Both the position numbers and the translations under genes were made by a program. Positions 1-13,600 of a stretch of DNA of 64,000 bases are shown one piece after another. Source of the stretch: Tubulanus polymorphus. Its lineage: Eukaryota; Nemertea; Palaeonemertea; Tubulaniformes; Tubulanidae. The notes under the pieces are model-generated. The model ran no database searches, was not told where the DNA came from, and worked only from the letters and a program-made list of their open reading frames with translations. Every line of letters begins with the position of its first letter. Within the stretch, counting starts at the first letter, position 1. The stretch lies in NCBI RefSeq assembly GCF_964204645.1, contig NC_134031.1:2835001-2899000 (forward strand). The letters run 5' to 3'.

Positions 1-2590
1 CATACTTTACAATATATACTGTGTGCTGCCTCACACATAACAGTTATGAATTTCATAAGATAGTGTCTAGGGCTCTATCGAGGTCTGGTGTTATATGGGG
101 AAAACTATGGACTACAGGTCTTTATGAAACAGTGATTTGGTCTCAACACTTGATAAATCCAGAATAAACCAAAGCTTTAATTGATTTAATTCATTCCTGA
201 AACACTGCGTCCTGTTTTGGGCGACGCATGATAATTGTTGTTCGACTGACAATTAGCATACAGCCAGGAAAAATGGCTTAGATATTCACAATTAAGATGA
301 ATTCATTATTTGATGTTAGATCAAAAACTTTTTATATCATAAATATTTATTGAAATATAGCTGAAATATACAATATATTTGAGCACATCTATAAGTGAAT
401 CAGTCTCATTGACTGATCAGTTCTGTAACGCCAACTGCCGCGCTTACGACGACTAGCCATGCTTTTCATAATTGGCAAAATTTACTCAAACCTAACTGAT
501 TCAATTAATATCTAAAAGCCATACTGTGTGTCAAGTGACGCATATTAGATATAGTTTAACTGAAAATTAGAATCTAAGATGAATTACTCATTAACGTATT
601 ACTTAGATCGATTAAGGTTAATTCAATTGTTATGTGAAATTATTTCTAATTCCATGGACATTTAAAATGTAGCTGATACATGTGTATCTAAGCACATTTA
701 TTTATCTGTATCTAAGTGAACCTAGGGTGTCTTCACACAGCTGTATTAGTTTTGATACATATTGCCAAAATCATCTAACGCAGATTTACTTCCGATCGAA
801 TCTGTGCACAAATACATTCCTGGATTTGGAAGGGGGAATATTTCAATTTCACTGTGTATATCAGATTGAAAGCCTTATTGTGACAGGATATCCTAAACTT
901 AGGTCTTATTCCTCTTGCTAATAGCTCTCTTTTACTAACCCCTCTCCTTCAAACTATTTTCTAGCATCATGACTCGCACCGCACCAGGGAGGTCCGGTCA
1001 TAACAAGGTCTTTTGGTCCTTATACACAGTGAACTATATAATAGCCATTCGGCTAAGGGAATTTCTAATTTACCACTAAAGATATGCTTTTTTATCTTTA
1101 ATTTCTGATGAATTCAAATAGTGACGAATTCACCACATCTGAAATTCTACTCATGTAGATTTTCAGGCTCCATATGAATATTGTTCAACTGACTATTAAA
1201 ATATAGCTAGTATGATTACTAATTAATGGTTCGCTTAGATACCTAGAATTTAATTAAAATTAATTCAATGTAATGAATATAAGTGAAACTTATTCAAAAT
1301 TGCACAGTGGATGAGACGACTGTATCGCGCAATGTCATCTGCGTCTATTTGGGCCACATGTGTGTGTGGGATCTGTTGAATCAGTTAGGTTTTGGGGGAT
1401 TCTAGGTTAGTTAAGCTAGGTATCAAAAGCTCTGATGCAAAATTAGCAGTTTAAATAGTGATTAATTCTTCTCGTGTAGAAATTTAAAGCCCCATATGAA
1501 ATATTGTCCGAGACAATTTCAATTATAGCTAGGACATTTTCAATTAACTTATAGATTAGGTATCTAATTCAGCATCTTCATATAAGGTAAAAGTGCTCAA
1601 ATCTAAACCATAGGGGTTGATAAGTATAATTCAATATTGGTTGATATATAAAGAATACTGGGTATGTTTTAACTCTGTCTCTTGTGCGTGGGATTTATTG
1701 AATCTTTAAGGCTTTGCAGAATTCTGGATTTGTCGAGTTGTGGGAATGATTCGAGGTTTCTTAAATCTGTAGAACCATGTTACTTATAGGATCAGTGTGC
1801 TCAATGCTGGCAGCGCACTCACTCTTCAGTTAGTTATATTATCATAATTACAAAATCATTGTATATATTAGGAGCAATATTTAGAATTAATGAAATGGAT
1901 TAGAATACCATTCACTGGGTACAGATGTCGCCATCTGTGGGTAGAAAACATCTCTTAAGTTTATTAACTGACGATGAAGTAAATTTGATAATACGAACAT
2001 GGTTTAGCTGACAATCGAAATATGTATAGGCCAATATTACTAGCAGGTTTGCACTGTATGATGGGCCTGGGTTTCAATAAAAGACACATCAAGAATTTCA
2101 AGAAGATAGAAGAGAAAACAGTTCAAAAACGATTTGATAAGATTGATTTTGCATTACTAAATTTGTTGTAACTCTGGTATTCCTAGAGATGACTATAGAT
2201 GCTTTAGTTGAATTGTTGTTAAACTATAATAATCAACCATTGCTTAGATATTTAGAATATAGATGAATTACTATATGAGTTGAATTTCATAAATATCATT
2301 TAAGACTATTATTAAAATCTACGTATCGATCCACGTTGCTGATCTTATATATGAATTGACATGATAATTATGATCAGTGATATTCCAAAGGATTTTCTGC
2401 TCAAAAGGTTCTGCTCTTTTCTTCAGCTTGCCGTTTCAGACTGATTGGAAGATAGTTTGAATGAACCGGAATCAAATTTCCCAATTATGTACTTCGATTT
2501 CAGACATACTCGAGAAAAACTACAATAAACTTTTAAATATTAGACAAATTTAAACGGTGAAAATGACAAAAAAATTAAACTTAGACAAAA
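1..2590. other. AT-rich gene-poor region with diverged repeats
   Basis: No coding exon can be supported. A motif near 1155-1213 (short T/A-rich block, then a CCATATGAATATTGTT-like core) recurs in diverged form near 1478-1535, 2270 and 3732-3780. This suggests an old tandem or dispersed repeat with a spacing of a few hundred bases. The open frames here are short, AT-rich and lack splice or protein-family support. Confidence 0.5.
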
Positions 2591-3185
2591 TTCTCCCACC
2601 TTGTAAACTTTCGGACTAGTTACATGAAAAAAAGACCAAATATTGTAAAATATAGTTATTTCCAAAGTCTCGATGTATTAAATTAGGCAGAAAAAAAATA
2701 GATAAAATTATTCAACCTTGTAAACTTTCGGACTAGTTACATGAGAAAAAGACCAAATATTGTAAAATATAGTTATTTCCTAAATCTCGATGTTTTCAAT
2801 TAGGCAGAAAAAAATAGATAAAATTATTCAACCTTGTAAACTTTCGGACTAGTTACATAAAAAAAAAGACCAAATATTGTAAAATATAGTTATTTCCAAA
2901 ATCTCGATGTATTAAATAAGGCAGAAAAAAAATAGATAAAATTATTCAACCTTGTAAACTTTCGGACTAGTTACATGAAAACAAGACCAAATATTGAAAT
3001 ATATAGTTATTTCCAAAATCTCGATGTATTAAATTAGGCAGAAAAAAAGTTAACCCCAATCAGTCACTTAATATGTGCTTTGACTATTTAAACGGTGAAA
3101 ACGACCAAAAAAATTGAAGTTAGACAAAATTATTAAACATTGTAAACTTTCGGACTAGTTACATTAAAAAAGACCAAATATTGTA
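2590..3185. repeat. Tandem satellite, unit about 117-120 bp
   Basis: The block CTTGTAAACTTTCGGACTAG recurs at about 2600, 2715, 2832 and 2952, and again near 3138 as an ATTGTAAACT variant. Each is followed by a conserved stretch containing GACCAAATATTGTAAAATAT and, in the inner copies, CTCGATGT and AGGCAGAAAAAAA. The first four copies are spaced 115-120 bp apart; the last is further off and truncated. Copies differ by a few substitutions and A-run length changes, so the array is recent. No coding potential. Confidence 0.85.
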
Positions 3186-3429
3186 AAATTATCTTCAACA
3201 ATATAGTTATTTCCAAAATCAGAATTAGGCAGAATAAAAGATTGTTTGAATGAACCGGAACCGAATTACCAATTATGTTCTTGGACTTAAAAAAAAAGAT
3301 CTGTAAGAACGACCGCCGATCACGCAACTATATCTGTACTTCGATTTCCGATTTTGAAAAAAACCGCCGTATCGCTCCCGCCAGGTGTGGTAGGTTTGTA
3401 AGGGACACCAACTCGAAAAGTCAAACGAG

Positions 3430-4715
3430 AGCTTGAGGTCAACAACTCATCAAAAATCTGCCAATTAGAGAAAACAGTGCACAGAAGCCAACCGACTTAG
3501 GAGATCCTCGTCGATGATGAAACCAGCAATCATAAAAGGTAACTTGATATACATGGAGTTATTACGATGATTTCTAAATATCGTGATTACAGGATATATT
3601 TATTTACTCATTGCAGCTAAGTTTCAACTATAAGAAAGAGACTAGCTTAAAATCGACTACTCATCTGAAATCTACGGATTTGAACAACCCACAGAAGAAT
3701 CAAACTCATTAGATGGAAATTACCGGTATATAGAAATTTCAGGCCTCATATGAATATCATTTGATAAGTGATTATCATCGAAATCTATTTACCTGTCCAC
3801 ATGGCTGATCTTGGAACTTTTATCTTTACTAGTCTTGCACCTTGGAGTAATAAATTTTTCAAATGATTACTCCAAGCTTAAACATTAATGAAATAGTCCT
3901 ACTACTGCAATTATTTATTGGGGTTTAAATCGGCAATTGACGTCAATGAACCTAATTCTGATTTTGGAAATAACTATATTAACTAAGTGAAAAACACGGT
4001 GGCTTGTAATTTGAAATGACATGTAAGTTATGATAAATCTGTCTAAAATGTTTTGCTTTCTTCACTTTGTTTCAGTCAAACTACATCCCGGAAATAATGG
4101 CCTGAAGAAGACACAAGTAGACAAATACCCATTGACCCATTTGCTGATGAAAACTGCAGAAGCCCAGATGAGAAGTTTAGGAGCCAGCGACGGATTAATT
4201 ACTCAATGATGGAATCTTCTACAATTGGTGGTTGATGTCTATAAAACATTTTATCAGGAGCAGCAGAGATGATAGTGCATCTTATAAACACTGATTCGCG
4301 CAGCAAAGACAATGGATTATCTTATAAAATCTGATTCAGGATAAACACCGAAGCAGCAAAGACAATGGTTTATCTCATGAACACTGAGATCTAGCAGCGG
4401 CAAAGACCTCTGTAGTAAAGTTTTGATTTTTTTACTAATATCACCCTTTTTCAGACCAGTCTGATAGGTAACATAGTTTTAAAAATTTACCTGATAGCGT
4501 GGAATGGAGTATGAAAATAGTTGTTGAGTCGAATATTGAAAATAGTTAGATAATTAGTTAGATAATTAGGTTCCTTTGGCCTGAGAAAGGAACTCTACGT
4601 TTGAATATTTCAATATAGAGAAAACTATTTTATAATGAGTTTGTAAAAAGATGTGTCATGTGTTTTGCAATGTGACAGAAATATCCTTCTTAGAGTCTAA
4701 TAAAAGCTAAGCTCC
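3430..4715 (+). CDS. Possible 3' exons of an unidentified gene
   Basis: A pyrimidine-rich acceptor (ending TTTGTTTCAG) at 4075 precedes an open stretch of about 43 codons that ends at a TGA near 4207. It contains the hydrophilic segment KKTQVDKYPLTHLLMKTAEA. A candidate upstream exon ends at a GGTAAC donor near 3539 with matching phase (AAA G|TC AAA), giving ...MMKPAIIK-VKLHPGNNG.... A polyadenylation signal AATAAA lies near 4700. The upstream boundary is unclear because in-frame stops lie close by, and I recognise no family. It may be a real terminal exon pair or a degraded gene. The range covers both candidate exons and the presumed 3' UTR. Confidence 0.35.
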
Positions 4716-7070
4716 ATTTATTCACGATATTGGTCTTTGATCTTAGGTTGATAGATAAGTCGAGTTGGTTAGTCACTAGGAGTAAATGGTCGCGTCAAGC
4801 GCCTAGTTTTGAGTCGTAGGTCTGTTGAGTTAACGCCTAAACTGAGATATAGTTTCAACATGATATTGTAAGTTTTATTGTGCTTACCATAGTTAAACAG
4901 AGTCAACACAGTGGCTTTGCCCTGTAGATAAACTTAAGTTATTGATGTTATCGATTAGTTACCGATTGTATAATTATGTTGATGTTTTCGAAAGTGGAAG
5001 AAAGAACGTCAGAATAGTTAGTATTTAATGCCAAGGTGCTTGAAAGTCGGGGCAAAGTTGGCAAAATTCTAGTTTTCAAGTCAAAGTAATGTTAACGAAA
5101 AAGAAATTAAGAATGATAAATTGATACTCCAAGATTTCTGGTGTGAATCAGTATGTTTCATCTGTAGTTTTAACGCTTTATGTTAGAGACTGTTATTGTA
5201 ATACAGTTCACGTGTTTGTAAATTAGGAACTTACATGATGATTCCTCGATTAAGATATTATTGTTGTGTGAATAAAACAATGTACATTTTCATCATTCAT
5301 GTTGAACCTTTTCAGTTGTTAAGTTTTATAGCAACAATTTCACTTTTATGCTTATCAGTCGTTCATAAAATACTGATTTAATTAAGGCCCTGTTGAAAAT
5401 AGAGGATAACTTGTGGATGCAGTGCTAATTGGTCAATCGTCCAAGCTTTGTTTTGATTATCGGTTTAACCGCGTCTGTGTGGGGCCTGTAATGTCTGGAC
5501 AAGAAGAATTTCCTTTATAATAGTTTGCAGGGTTTGATCTAAGGAATAAATGCCATTCGACCGCAGGGCAAGCATAATATGTAATATCGCCCCCTCAACG
5601 TGCCCTACATGAGCAGTCCGATTGTGACACAATCATCCCTTGCATCGAGTGGGATAAAAGCTTTGAGATATAGAATTACACAAGCCCGGTGGATGAGCGA
5701 TAATGATTACCTACTTGCCCTAATGAAAATATACTTGTCCCGGGCAATTGAACTAGTGCTTAGATCAGACCCTGCTTTATTTCAAATGTAACATTTGTGA
5801 AATAAGCTAGTTGATAATGTTTGAAGAAATCTCTTAAAGACAAGGAAAATTTGGCAATGTTTTTAGTTTTCTTGTAATAAGTAAGATTAATTAGTTAACC
5901 TTACGCTCTCCAGAGTGTGAGTGAATTTGTAGGTGTAATGTATTCATGTTTTTATTCTGAACTGTTTTTAAATAACTCATTAAAAAAACGACATACATGT
6001 TCGTCATTCATGTTAAAACTTTTCAATTGTTCAGTTACGTGTATTGCAACTTTTTCACTGTGGTGCTTTTCAGTGGTTCATAAAATACTATTTTTATTAA
6101 GGTCCTTATGGAAAATGGAGGAGCAAAATAGAGGAGCATTCTCTTGATTAATGAGGATATATGAACAGTATTAATCAGTAAATTGTGCTAGCTATATATG
6201 GACTCTAAAACCATGGCTTAAATATGTCTATATGGGTCCTGAAATATCTGCACGAGAGCACCTCAAAAAATTATTGAATCTAACTTAATTGTAGATATCT
6301 AAGCAATGAGTTATTACATGTAGTAATTGACCTAGCTGTGTTAAAATTGACAGTTGAACAATATTTATATACTCGATTTATCTCGCTGAATGCATAGAAG
6401 AGAATGCCTCCAAAATACTTTGCATTAAATGTAACATTTGAGAAAATAACCAATTTGATCATGTCTGAAAATCTCTTAAAGACAAGGCAAAGGTGGCAAA
6501 ACTCTAGTTATCTTTTAAAATAATGTTATTGAAAATTAAATCAAAGACTGTTTAAAATCAAAAACGAAATGTTCATGTCAATTGTTCTTCAAACGCGCTG
6601 AATTAAGGTCGTGTCGATTCTAGTTGAGCTTTTTCTTGATAATTAAATGTCATTTGAAAAGTTGACACGGTAGATTCATATTTCATGAAATATAACAAAG
6701 TGTCGGTTATATTGACCTCATGAATTGTCAAATTCATAATCTTAGACTTTCAGACTAGTCCAATTTTCTGTGTTTTATGGATAAAAGTTTATAATTCTTT
6801 GTGTATTTTTGTTATTTTCCTATTGATGCAAATTGTATAAAATCAGTAGTAGTGGAGATGTATTGTATATTAAAACTTCGAAATACTTTACATGTTACTT
6901 TTGTGGTTTAGAGTTATTACAATTTCATTCATAGTAATAGAAATAAAATTACTATTAAAATTTGAGAAAATAAGCTAAAAGTTAATAATATGATATGTGA
7001 AAATAAAATGATGTAAAAATGTAAATCAGATTGATTACTTAATCCTACGCTTTCAAGAGTATTTGGCCAG
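4716..7070. repeat. Diverged large tandem duplication, unit about 640-720 bp
   Basis: Two adjacent segments are alignable. A block around 5280-5410 (TTCATGTTGAACCTTTTCAG, then TTCATAAAATACT and TTAAGG) matches 5998-6125. A block around 5778-5875 (AAATGTAACATTTG, then CTCTTAAAGACAAGG) matches 6427-6515. A third partial match to the 5890 region (CTTAATCCTACGCTTTC) starts near 7040. Similarity is imperfect with many indels, so the duplication is old. Open frames inside are not conserved between copies, which argues against coding. Confidence 0.6.
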
Positions 7071-7220
7071 GTTTATCTCTGGTTTTAGTGCGGGGAGCCA
7101 TGGACTCGAGAGTCCATGGTTGTAGGCCATAGACGTTTCTGTTTTAGATTCTATGGTTGGACCATGGATGTATAAACTCTAGTTTATAGTTTATACATCC
7201 ATGGTTGTACTGTTTTTGAA
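7070..7220. repeat. Short hairpin cluster
   Basis: Several nested palindromes built on CCATGGA-type words: CCATGGACTCGAGAGTCCATGG, then ACCATGGATGTATAAACT followed by AGTTTATACATCCATGGT. This looks like a small inverted-repeat element remnant. No coding potential. Confidence 0.55.
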
Positions 7221-7914
7221 ATACAGTCCACGTGTTTGAGGAGCTTACGTTATAATTCCTCGAGCACAAACCTGGCATTTTGTATGATTGTTGTACACTG
7301 TATGAGAATAAATATGATTGAAATTCTTTATCTGTTTAGCTACTCTGTCTGCACTTTGTTAGTTCACCAGTCAGTGGTTTTTTGTTATCTTGCAATCCAC
7401 CTCTTTTTTCAAACCAATATTCCCACCAACATTGTGCGGAGACGAGGATGTCCGGAAAACATGATAATCGAATATTGGCAATACAGCTTACCTTCAACCC
7501 GGACACACTAACACTTGTTGACCGGTTAGAAGCGAGTGTTGAGCTGCCGAAGAGTAATTACGAAATAAGCAATCTTTTTGATTGTCACTAAAGCCATCGG
7601 GGGCGGATCCAGACCGTATTGCCCAATACATTGTTCGTACGGTCTAAAATTTAAGTGCCCTTCGGCAATATTTTGTGACGGCATATATATTTCACCACCC
7701 GCTAATTTGATATTTCCACTGATGATCGGTTTGATTTTTATATACAGAAGCAGAGTCCTGAATAGTTAACTTTGCCTTTAAAAGTGGCACCCAGTATCCT
7801 TCTTTTGGTGTTAACATTACATGATTAATTACATGAGATTTGTGTTTCTCTTGTAAAAATCATTGTTTTTATTTTCTTCATGCTTTCGGTAAATATAGCC
7901 GATGACCTCCTGAT

Positions 7915-8720
7915 CGTCTCTAAGGTTCGAACCCAGTAATTAATTTTACTGATACTGATTCAGAGTGGTCCTGATGCTGAATAGAGGATGTACAGGGATG
8001 TCCCGGGTTCAAACCCATCAATTACTGTGATTCAGAGTTGTCGTGATGGATAAAGGATGAACAGGGGTGTCCCAGGTTCGAACACAGTAATTAATGATAC
8101 TGATTCAGAGTTGTCCTGACGTTGAATAGAGGATGTACAGGGGTGTCCAGACCGTACAGTGCTGCCGCTATGCTCATCGTTAGCGGGATTTTCATACACT
8201 AACTAAAGTCAACTCTGGCAATCGACGTGCTGTCTCCGTGACCTTAGCTTGCCAGAGTTGACTAACGTTAGTGTATAAAAATCCCGCTAACGATGAGCGT
8301 AGAGACAGCACCGTACGGTAAAATGTTGATATCTTAACAAAAGTAATTACTGATAACTGATTCAGGACACCCCTGTACAACCTCTATATATTCAGCATCA
8401 GGACCACTCTGAATCAGCATCAGTAATTACTGGGTTCGAACCCGGGACACCCCTGTACATCCTCAATTCAGCATCAGGACCACTCTGAATCAGTATCAGT
8501 AATTACTGGGTTTGAACCCGGGACACCCCTGTACATTCTCTATTCAGCATCAGGACCACTCTGGGTCAGTATCAGCAATTACTGGGTTTGAACGAGTGGC
8601 CCTGATGCTTAATGGAGGATGTACCGGGGTGTCCCGGGTTCGAACCCAGTAATTACTGATGCTGATTCAGAGTGGTCCTGATGCTGAATATACAGAAGAT
8701 GTACAGGGGTGTCCTGATGG
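7915..8720. repeat. Nested inverted-repeat element with tRNA B-box-like motifs
   Basis: A unit of roughly 80-90 bp (GGATGTACAGGGGTGTCC, GGGTTCGAACCCAGTAATTA, CTGATTCAGAGTGGTCCTGA) occurs in direct orientation at about 7915-8160, in reverse-complement copies at about 8340-8590, and directly again at about 8587-8715. Between the opposed blocks sits a second hairpin with about 49-bp arms (8172-8220 and 8250-8298). The GGTTCGAACCC core resembles a tRNA internal promoter box B, but no tRNA cloverleaf can be built around it. Confidence 0.75.
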
Positions 8721-8955
8721 CGAATCCTTTCTAGTTTGACACCGTAACGTGGTACATGTATATTGTTCTCATATTCGAGAAGCATGAATTGGTCAGTGGT
8801 GGTCAGTGATGGTCAATTTATGAATTCTCAATATTTATGGCGAATCCTTTCTAGTTTGACACCATAACGCGGTATATAGTTTTCAAATTCAAGGAGTTTG
8901 AATTTGTCGGTGGTGGTCAGTGATGGTCAGTTTATGAATTTGCAATGATTCTTCA
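8716..8955. repeat. Two direct copies of a ~120 bp unit
   Basis: TGGCGAATCCTTTCTAGTTT followed by GACACC(A/G)TAACG and later GGTGGTCAGTGATGGTCA occurs at 8717-8837 and again at 8838-8950. The copies differ by scattered substitutions and small indels. Confidence 0.8.
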
Positions 8956-10590
8956 GTAGTTTGAAAACAAACATGACTTGAAAAATTTCCGAAATTCGAA
9001 GTCAAGTGGTCAGACTCGGGGATATCTCAATTGGTCAGTTTCTGACCATCATGGTGTCACCATTGTGGTCTATAGCTCAAATGAAACATGTGGAACCGAC
9101 GAATGGGCCCAAAAGCGTAAGTCATTTCCTGAGTTATGTGATCCAAAAATGCCCTAACTGGAAAAGGCAGTCTCTCAATTGGACGAAACCAAATCGGACA
9201 GGACAATTAAAATTTGGGAAGGCCACAGGCAGTGGTCTTTCTACGAAGCCCACGCGGTGAGCGTATTATTATGAAATCTTTTTTAAACCACCATGTACCA
9301 CGAAGTAATAAGCATCGTTGTAAGCACTTGAAACAGCCATTAACCACTTGAAACTGTCAGATCAAACATCATACCGCATCCCCGCAAAGAGGGGTAGTTC
9401 AGCAAACCGGGGTTTTCATTGGCCTCTCTAGACTACCCCGCCAGTACGGGTAGCCGGAGAGCAAACCGGAAAACTCATAATGCATCAGAGTCGTGAGCCT
9501 CGGGGTGCCCCAGAAACATAGGAAAAGTGCCCATTTTGTAAATGCCAAGCCTTTTTCTGCCTCCAATTCAAACGCTAACCTGGCCCTGCGCCTTTTGGCA
9601 GATGCGGGCGCTGTTATGCCTTGGTCTCGTCACACGTTAGTCTTGAAAACCAGTCCGCTTGTTACGGGTTCCCTACCGCTTTTTGGGGAACGACGGCTAA
9701 AAAAGCCTAGTATTGAAATGAATAATGAACTTAATGTGTTGCCCTTTGCACCGCACGTAAGAGATTGGACGAAAAAACAGCTTAAATGACATTTATCTCA
9801 CTACACACGATAACCAGCCACGATTCAATCATTTTTAAAATTTGACCTAAAATCTGCGAACATTGCACAACGATTTAGAGGTTGAATGTGTAGCAATGAT
9901 CTATAAATACAACACGGCTAAAATAAACAATACGCCGATGTTATGCTATACCGGGTAGCGGGAAAATCCCGACGATCGATTCAATGCACTGACTAATAGA
10001 ACTACACAGTCGCTAAAAAATACTGAAAGGTTTAACGCTTGTGATCTGAATGTGAGTAAAATAAGCCTTGAATATTGTGTTCATTTGCTGTTTTGTAATA
10101 GGTAAAATAGATTGACTTATTGCGTAGAGGTAGATCGAGATTGAGGTAGGCTACTTTCCTTTTTGAAAACGTAGTTCTTTTCCCTTTTTCAGTTAACGCC
10201 TTGTAACGAAATGAATAAATTATGTATATTCGTAATACGATGTAGCTGAAACGAGGTCTAATTAGGAGCTCTTCATTTAAAATGCCCATCCTGTATTTTC
10301 AGATTGAAAGCTAATAATATTTTTGACACCCGTCTTATCAAAATCAAATTTAGAAGCCAGGCCTAGAGGGGAGAATGTTTGTTGACCATTTCCTCTTTGA
10401 CTTTTTGTCCAGATCTTCGCCTAAGGCATTCTTTAATCACAAATTTACTTGTGTTTACTTACAAATGTAATTCTGGACTAACAAACACGGGGCATTGATT
10501 TGAAATTTCAAAAATGATCGTCTTGCCTTCACGTTGGTGAAAATGAAAATGGAAAATCGATCCTGATGATTGATACCTGATGACTGAATC
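8956..10590. other. Intergenic region upstream of ZNFX1
   Basis: No supported gene. Two open stretches (about 9006-9260 and 9493-9789, + strand) flank a short GC-richer patch with repeated CCGG/GGGGTAG words at 9370-9480, possibly remnants of a mobile element. Neither has a good splice context or a recognisable domain. The ZNFX1 transcription start and any 5' UTR exon should lie in the right-hand part. Confidence 0.4.
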
Positions 10591-10625
10591 TCTTGGTATT
10601 TCATACTTTAAAGGAGCGTGAACCA

Positions 10626-13600
10626 ATGAATCAAAGGAGAAATGATAGGGGTAACCGAAGGGGAGGTGGAGCGAGGCCTAGGGTGAGAGACAATGGAGAT
10701 GATCTACAAAGAGACCACGGAATGAGAGGCAGAAGACAAGACCAAGGCCGTGGAGGAAGAGGTGGCAGGCAAAAGTACGTGATAACCATCAGGCTCAATT
10801 TCACACAGTTAAAACCTAATGAAAATTAACTTATTCTAGATATCTCAGTTGTATGTTGGCTGATAAGGGCCACGAAAATGTTTCTTAATAGAAAATAATT
10901 TGTCGATTTGAAAAAATGAAATTCCATCAAATTCAAAGCGAAAATAATTTCGTCTAAACTGAATTTTTCGAAAAATGTTCAGAAATGAAAATAACTCCGC
11001 CATTAAGAATAAATCACATTCAAAAATATATGTACCTATAGATATAATTTCGTTATGTTAAATAATCGCCTTCGAAATATATTTGTGAGTAAAAACAATT
11101 CCATCTCAATCGAGATATTTACCCGTCTGAGATATGTTTGCTGTAAAAATAGTTTCGGGGTTTCCCATTTATGCGCGCTTATTGATTGTGCTACAACTGG
11201 GGCAGGTCTGTTTGTAGCATATATCATAAGGTACAATTGATGCAAAATACAATTAAACTGCACAATATTTTGTGAAGGGAGACACTACCAAAAATAGTTT
11301 CAACTATTATATTGATGTAAACTGCAATGGAAAATTCCAGGAGGATTTTTTTAAATCAATGGGAGCAGCTTCATTCACAGTGGTTTAAGCAATAGTTTGG
11401 GCTTTAAATCAATTAAAGAAGGGAGGGCTAATTTGGAATTCCTTGATATTCGTGTCTTGGAGCAGAACCAGATGGGAGCACAAGGAGTATGTGTTGCGTC
11501 ACAATTGTTTCCCTTTTCACGAAAAAATGTCACCTTTCTGCAGCTAAAGAGAGTTTTGGCCCAATATCCTCTTCAACTATTTCTGTGTCACTCAGGTAAG
11601 TGGAAATATCACTGATATTTCGCAATTTTCCAGACCCCAATTTAAGCTTAGCGCCTACAGCACTTGCTTGGTGTGGATACTTGCCCTTTTTAACAGTATG
11701 CTCTTTTCATTTCTTTGTGCTCCTGTCAAAGTCTGCCTCTGGACCCGCCCCTTTTTTGAACAACATTGTCTGGCTATACAGCAGGCAGGCTGTACTTAGG
11801 ACATCGGTAGCACACTGCGTTGTCCAGATCTAATTTCTCTTTATAAATGACCTGTTGTTTCAGTGTTAGAAGACGTGATGATGTGCAGGATGATGAGGAT
11901 GTGATCGACTTGGATCAGCGCGAGCCTGCTTTTCATCAACCGCCACTGAATAAACAATCAAGATTTCGAATTGGATGGAAGAAACTTATGGAATTGAAAG
12001 TAGCCGACCCTCAAGAGATTGTTATTTATTTGAATGGCAATAAAAAAGTATTCACCGAAGATGTTTTAAAGAAAGAGTTGTATAAAGATAAGCCGGACTG
12101 GATACCATTGGTGTTGTCGATTTCACTTAGAGTGTGTGAGGCAACAGCAATACCTGAGAGTGTAATCGAATATCTGACCACTTTGGCCAACTCTGATTTC
12201 ATCAGCAAGAATATGGGCATGCATCTGATGAATATGACAATGGAGAAAAGTGTCGATAGACAAGAAAAGAACAAAGAGACATTGATACTGGCCATCAGAC
12301 TCTTTCAGGAGTTGTTAACACGCGTACCGACCCAAGCTTTTCAAGCTATGTTTGCGATGTCTGCTATGCTCAGTCACATCCTGACATTTCTGCGTATGAA
12401 AACGAATATAGTCGATGAGGAAATTGAATCAGGCGTTGAGCTAGTGCAGAAAATGGTCGAAGATCTTCACCAGAAGGAAGCCGAAGTTGTAAATGAAAAT
12501 ATGAGCAAATGCCGAGTCAGTAATCAACAAAGTGACACTCCACCCGATGACTTTCGCACGGTTTCATTGATTCCACAGCCAAAAGACCTAGATCTGTATG
12601 AAAAACCATTCCTAAGGGCAAATATAGCCCGTGGTCGTTACGATGACGTGGATCATTATCTCGATGTCAACTTTCGTTTATTACGTGAAGATTTTGTCCG
12701 GCCGTTACGTGAAGGTATAAACGATTATTTGAACCCGAGAAGAAATCGTCGCCAGCAACACATCAGAATTTATGAAAATGTACAAATTCTTAATCCAGTC
12801 TGTGGTACTTCTGGATTGAATTATAATATTCGCTTCAAGGCTGACCGATACAAAAATGTAAAATGGGAAACGAGCAAGCGGCTGTTATTTGGCTCATTAG
12901 TTTGTTTGTCGAGGGATAGATTCAAGACTATCGTCTTTGGAACTATTTCAAATCGGGATGTCAAAAAAGGTTTGCCGAAAGGAGAAATTGAGGTTCGATT
13001 TGAGGATTTTCATGATGAAATAACAAAGGCCATTCGGAATGCGGAGTACATATACACCATGGTGGAAACGTCAGCATACTATGAGGCCTACCGCCATGTC
13101 CTAATGGGACTTCAACGTATTGAGAATCTGCCTTTCGAAAAGCATATTGTAAGATGTGAGCCCGATATTAAGCCACCGAGGTACATGAATAGAAATACCG
13201 AATATGACATGACAAGTCTATTGACGGAAGATAATAAAGCTCATATGGTTTCTATGTATACTGGGCAGTATAACATTAGACCTCTTGATGATAGAAATTG
13301 GCCTACACCTGAAAAGATTGGATTAGATCAGTCTCAATGGGATGCCTTGAAGCTTGCACTTACAAAGGAGATTGCAATTATACAAGGCCCACCTGGTACT
13401 GGAAAAACATACATTGGCTTAGAACTGGTTAAAGTTTTACTTGATAATGCAAACGTGTGGCGGAACAACGTCGAGAATGAAACCATAAAACATCCAATAC
13501 TTATTGTGTGTTACACAAACCACGCACTAGATCAGTTCCTTGAAGGAATTCAAAAATTCAACAACACGGGTATAGTGCGTGTTGGTGGACGGTGCAACAG

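Noticed and set aside
8010-8650. tRNA genes suggested by GGTTCGAACCC words
   Set aside because: Only the box B-like core is present; no box A, acceptor stem or cloverleaf can be formed, and the word repeats as part of a repeat unit. The same applies near 48121, 51340 and 57520.
9493-9789. 98-codon frame upstream of ZNFX1
   Set aside because: It starts only at a TTG, shows no domain and has no splice context; at most it is a mobile-element remnant.
11397-11615. Extra ZNFX1 exon in intron 1
   Set aside because: It ends at a good GTAAGT donor, but its phase (1) does not join the next exon, which needs two bases, and the sequence is not part of known ZNFX1.
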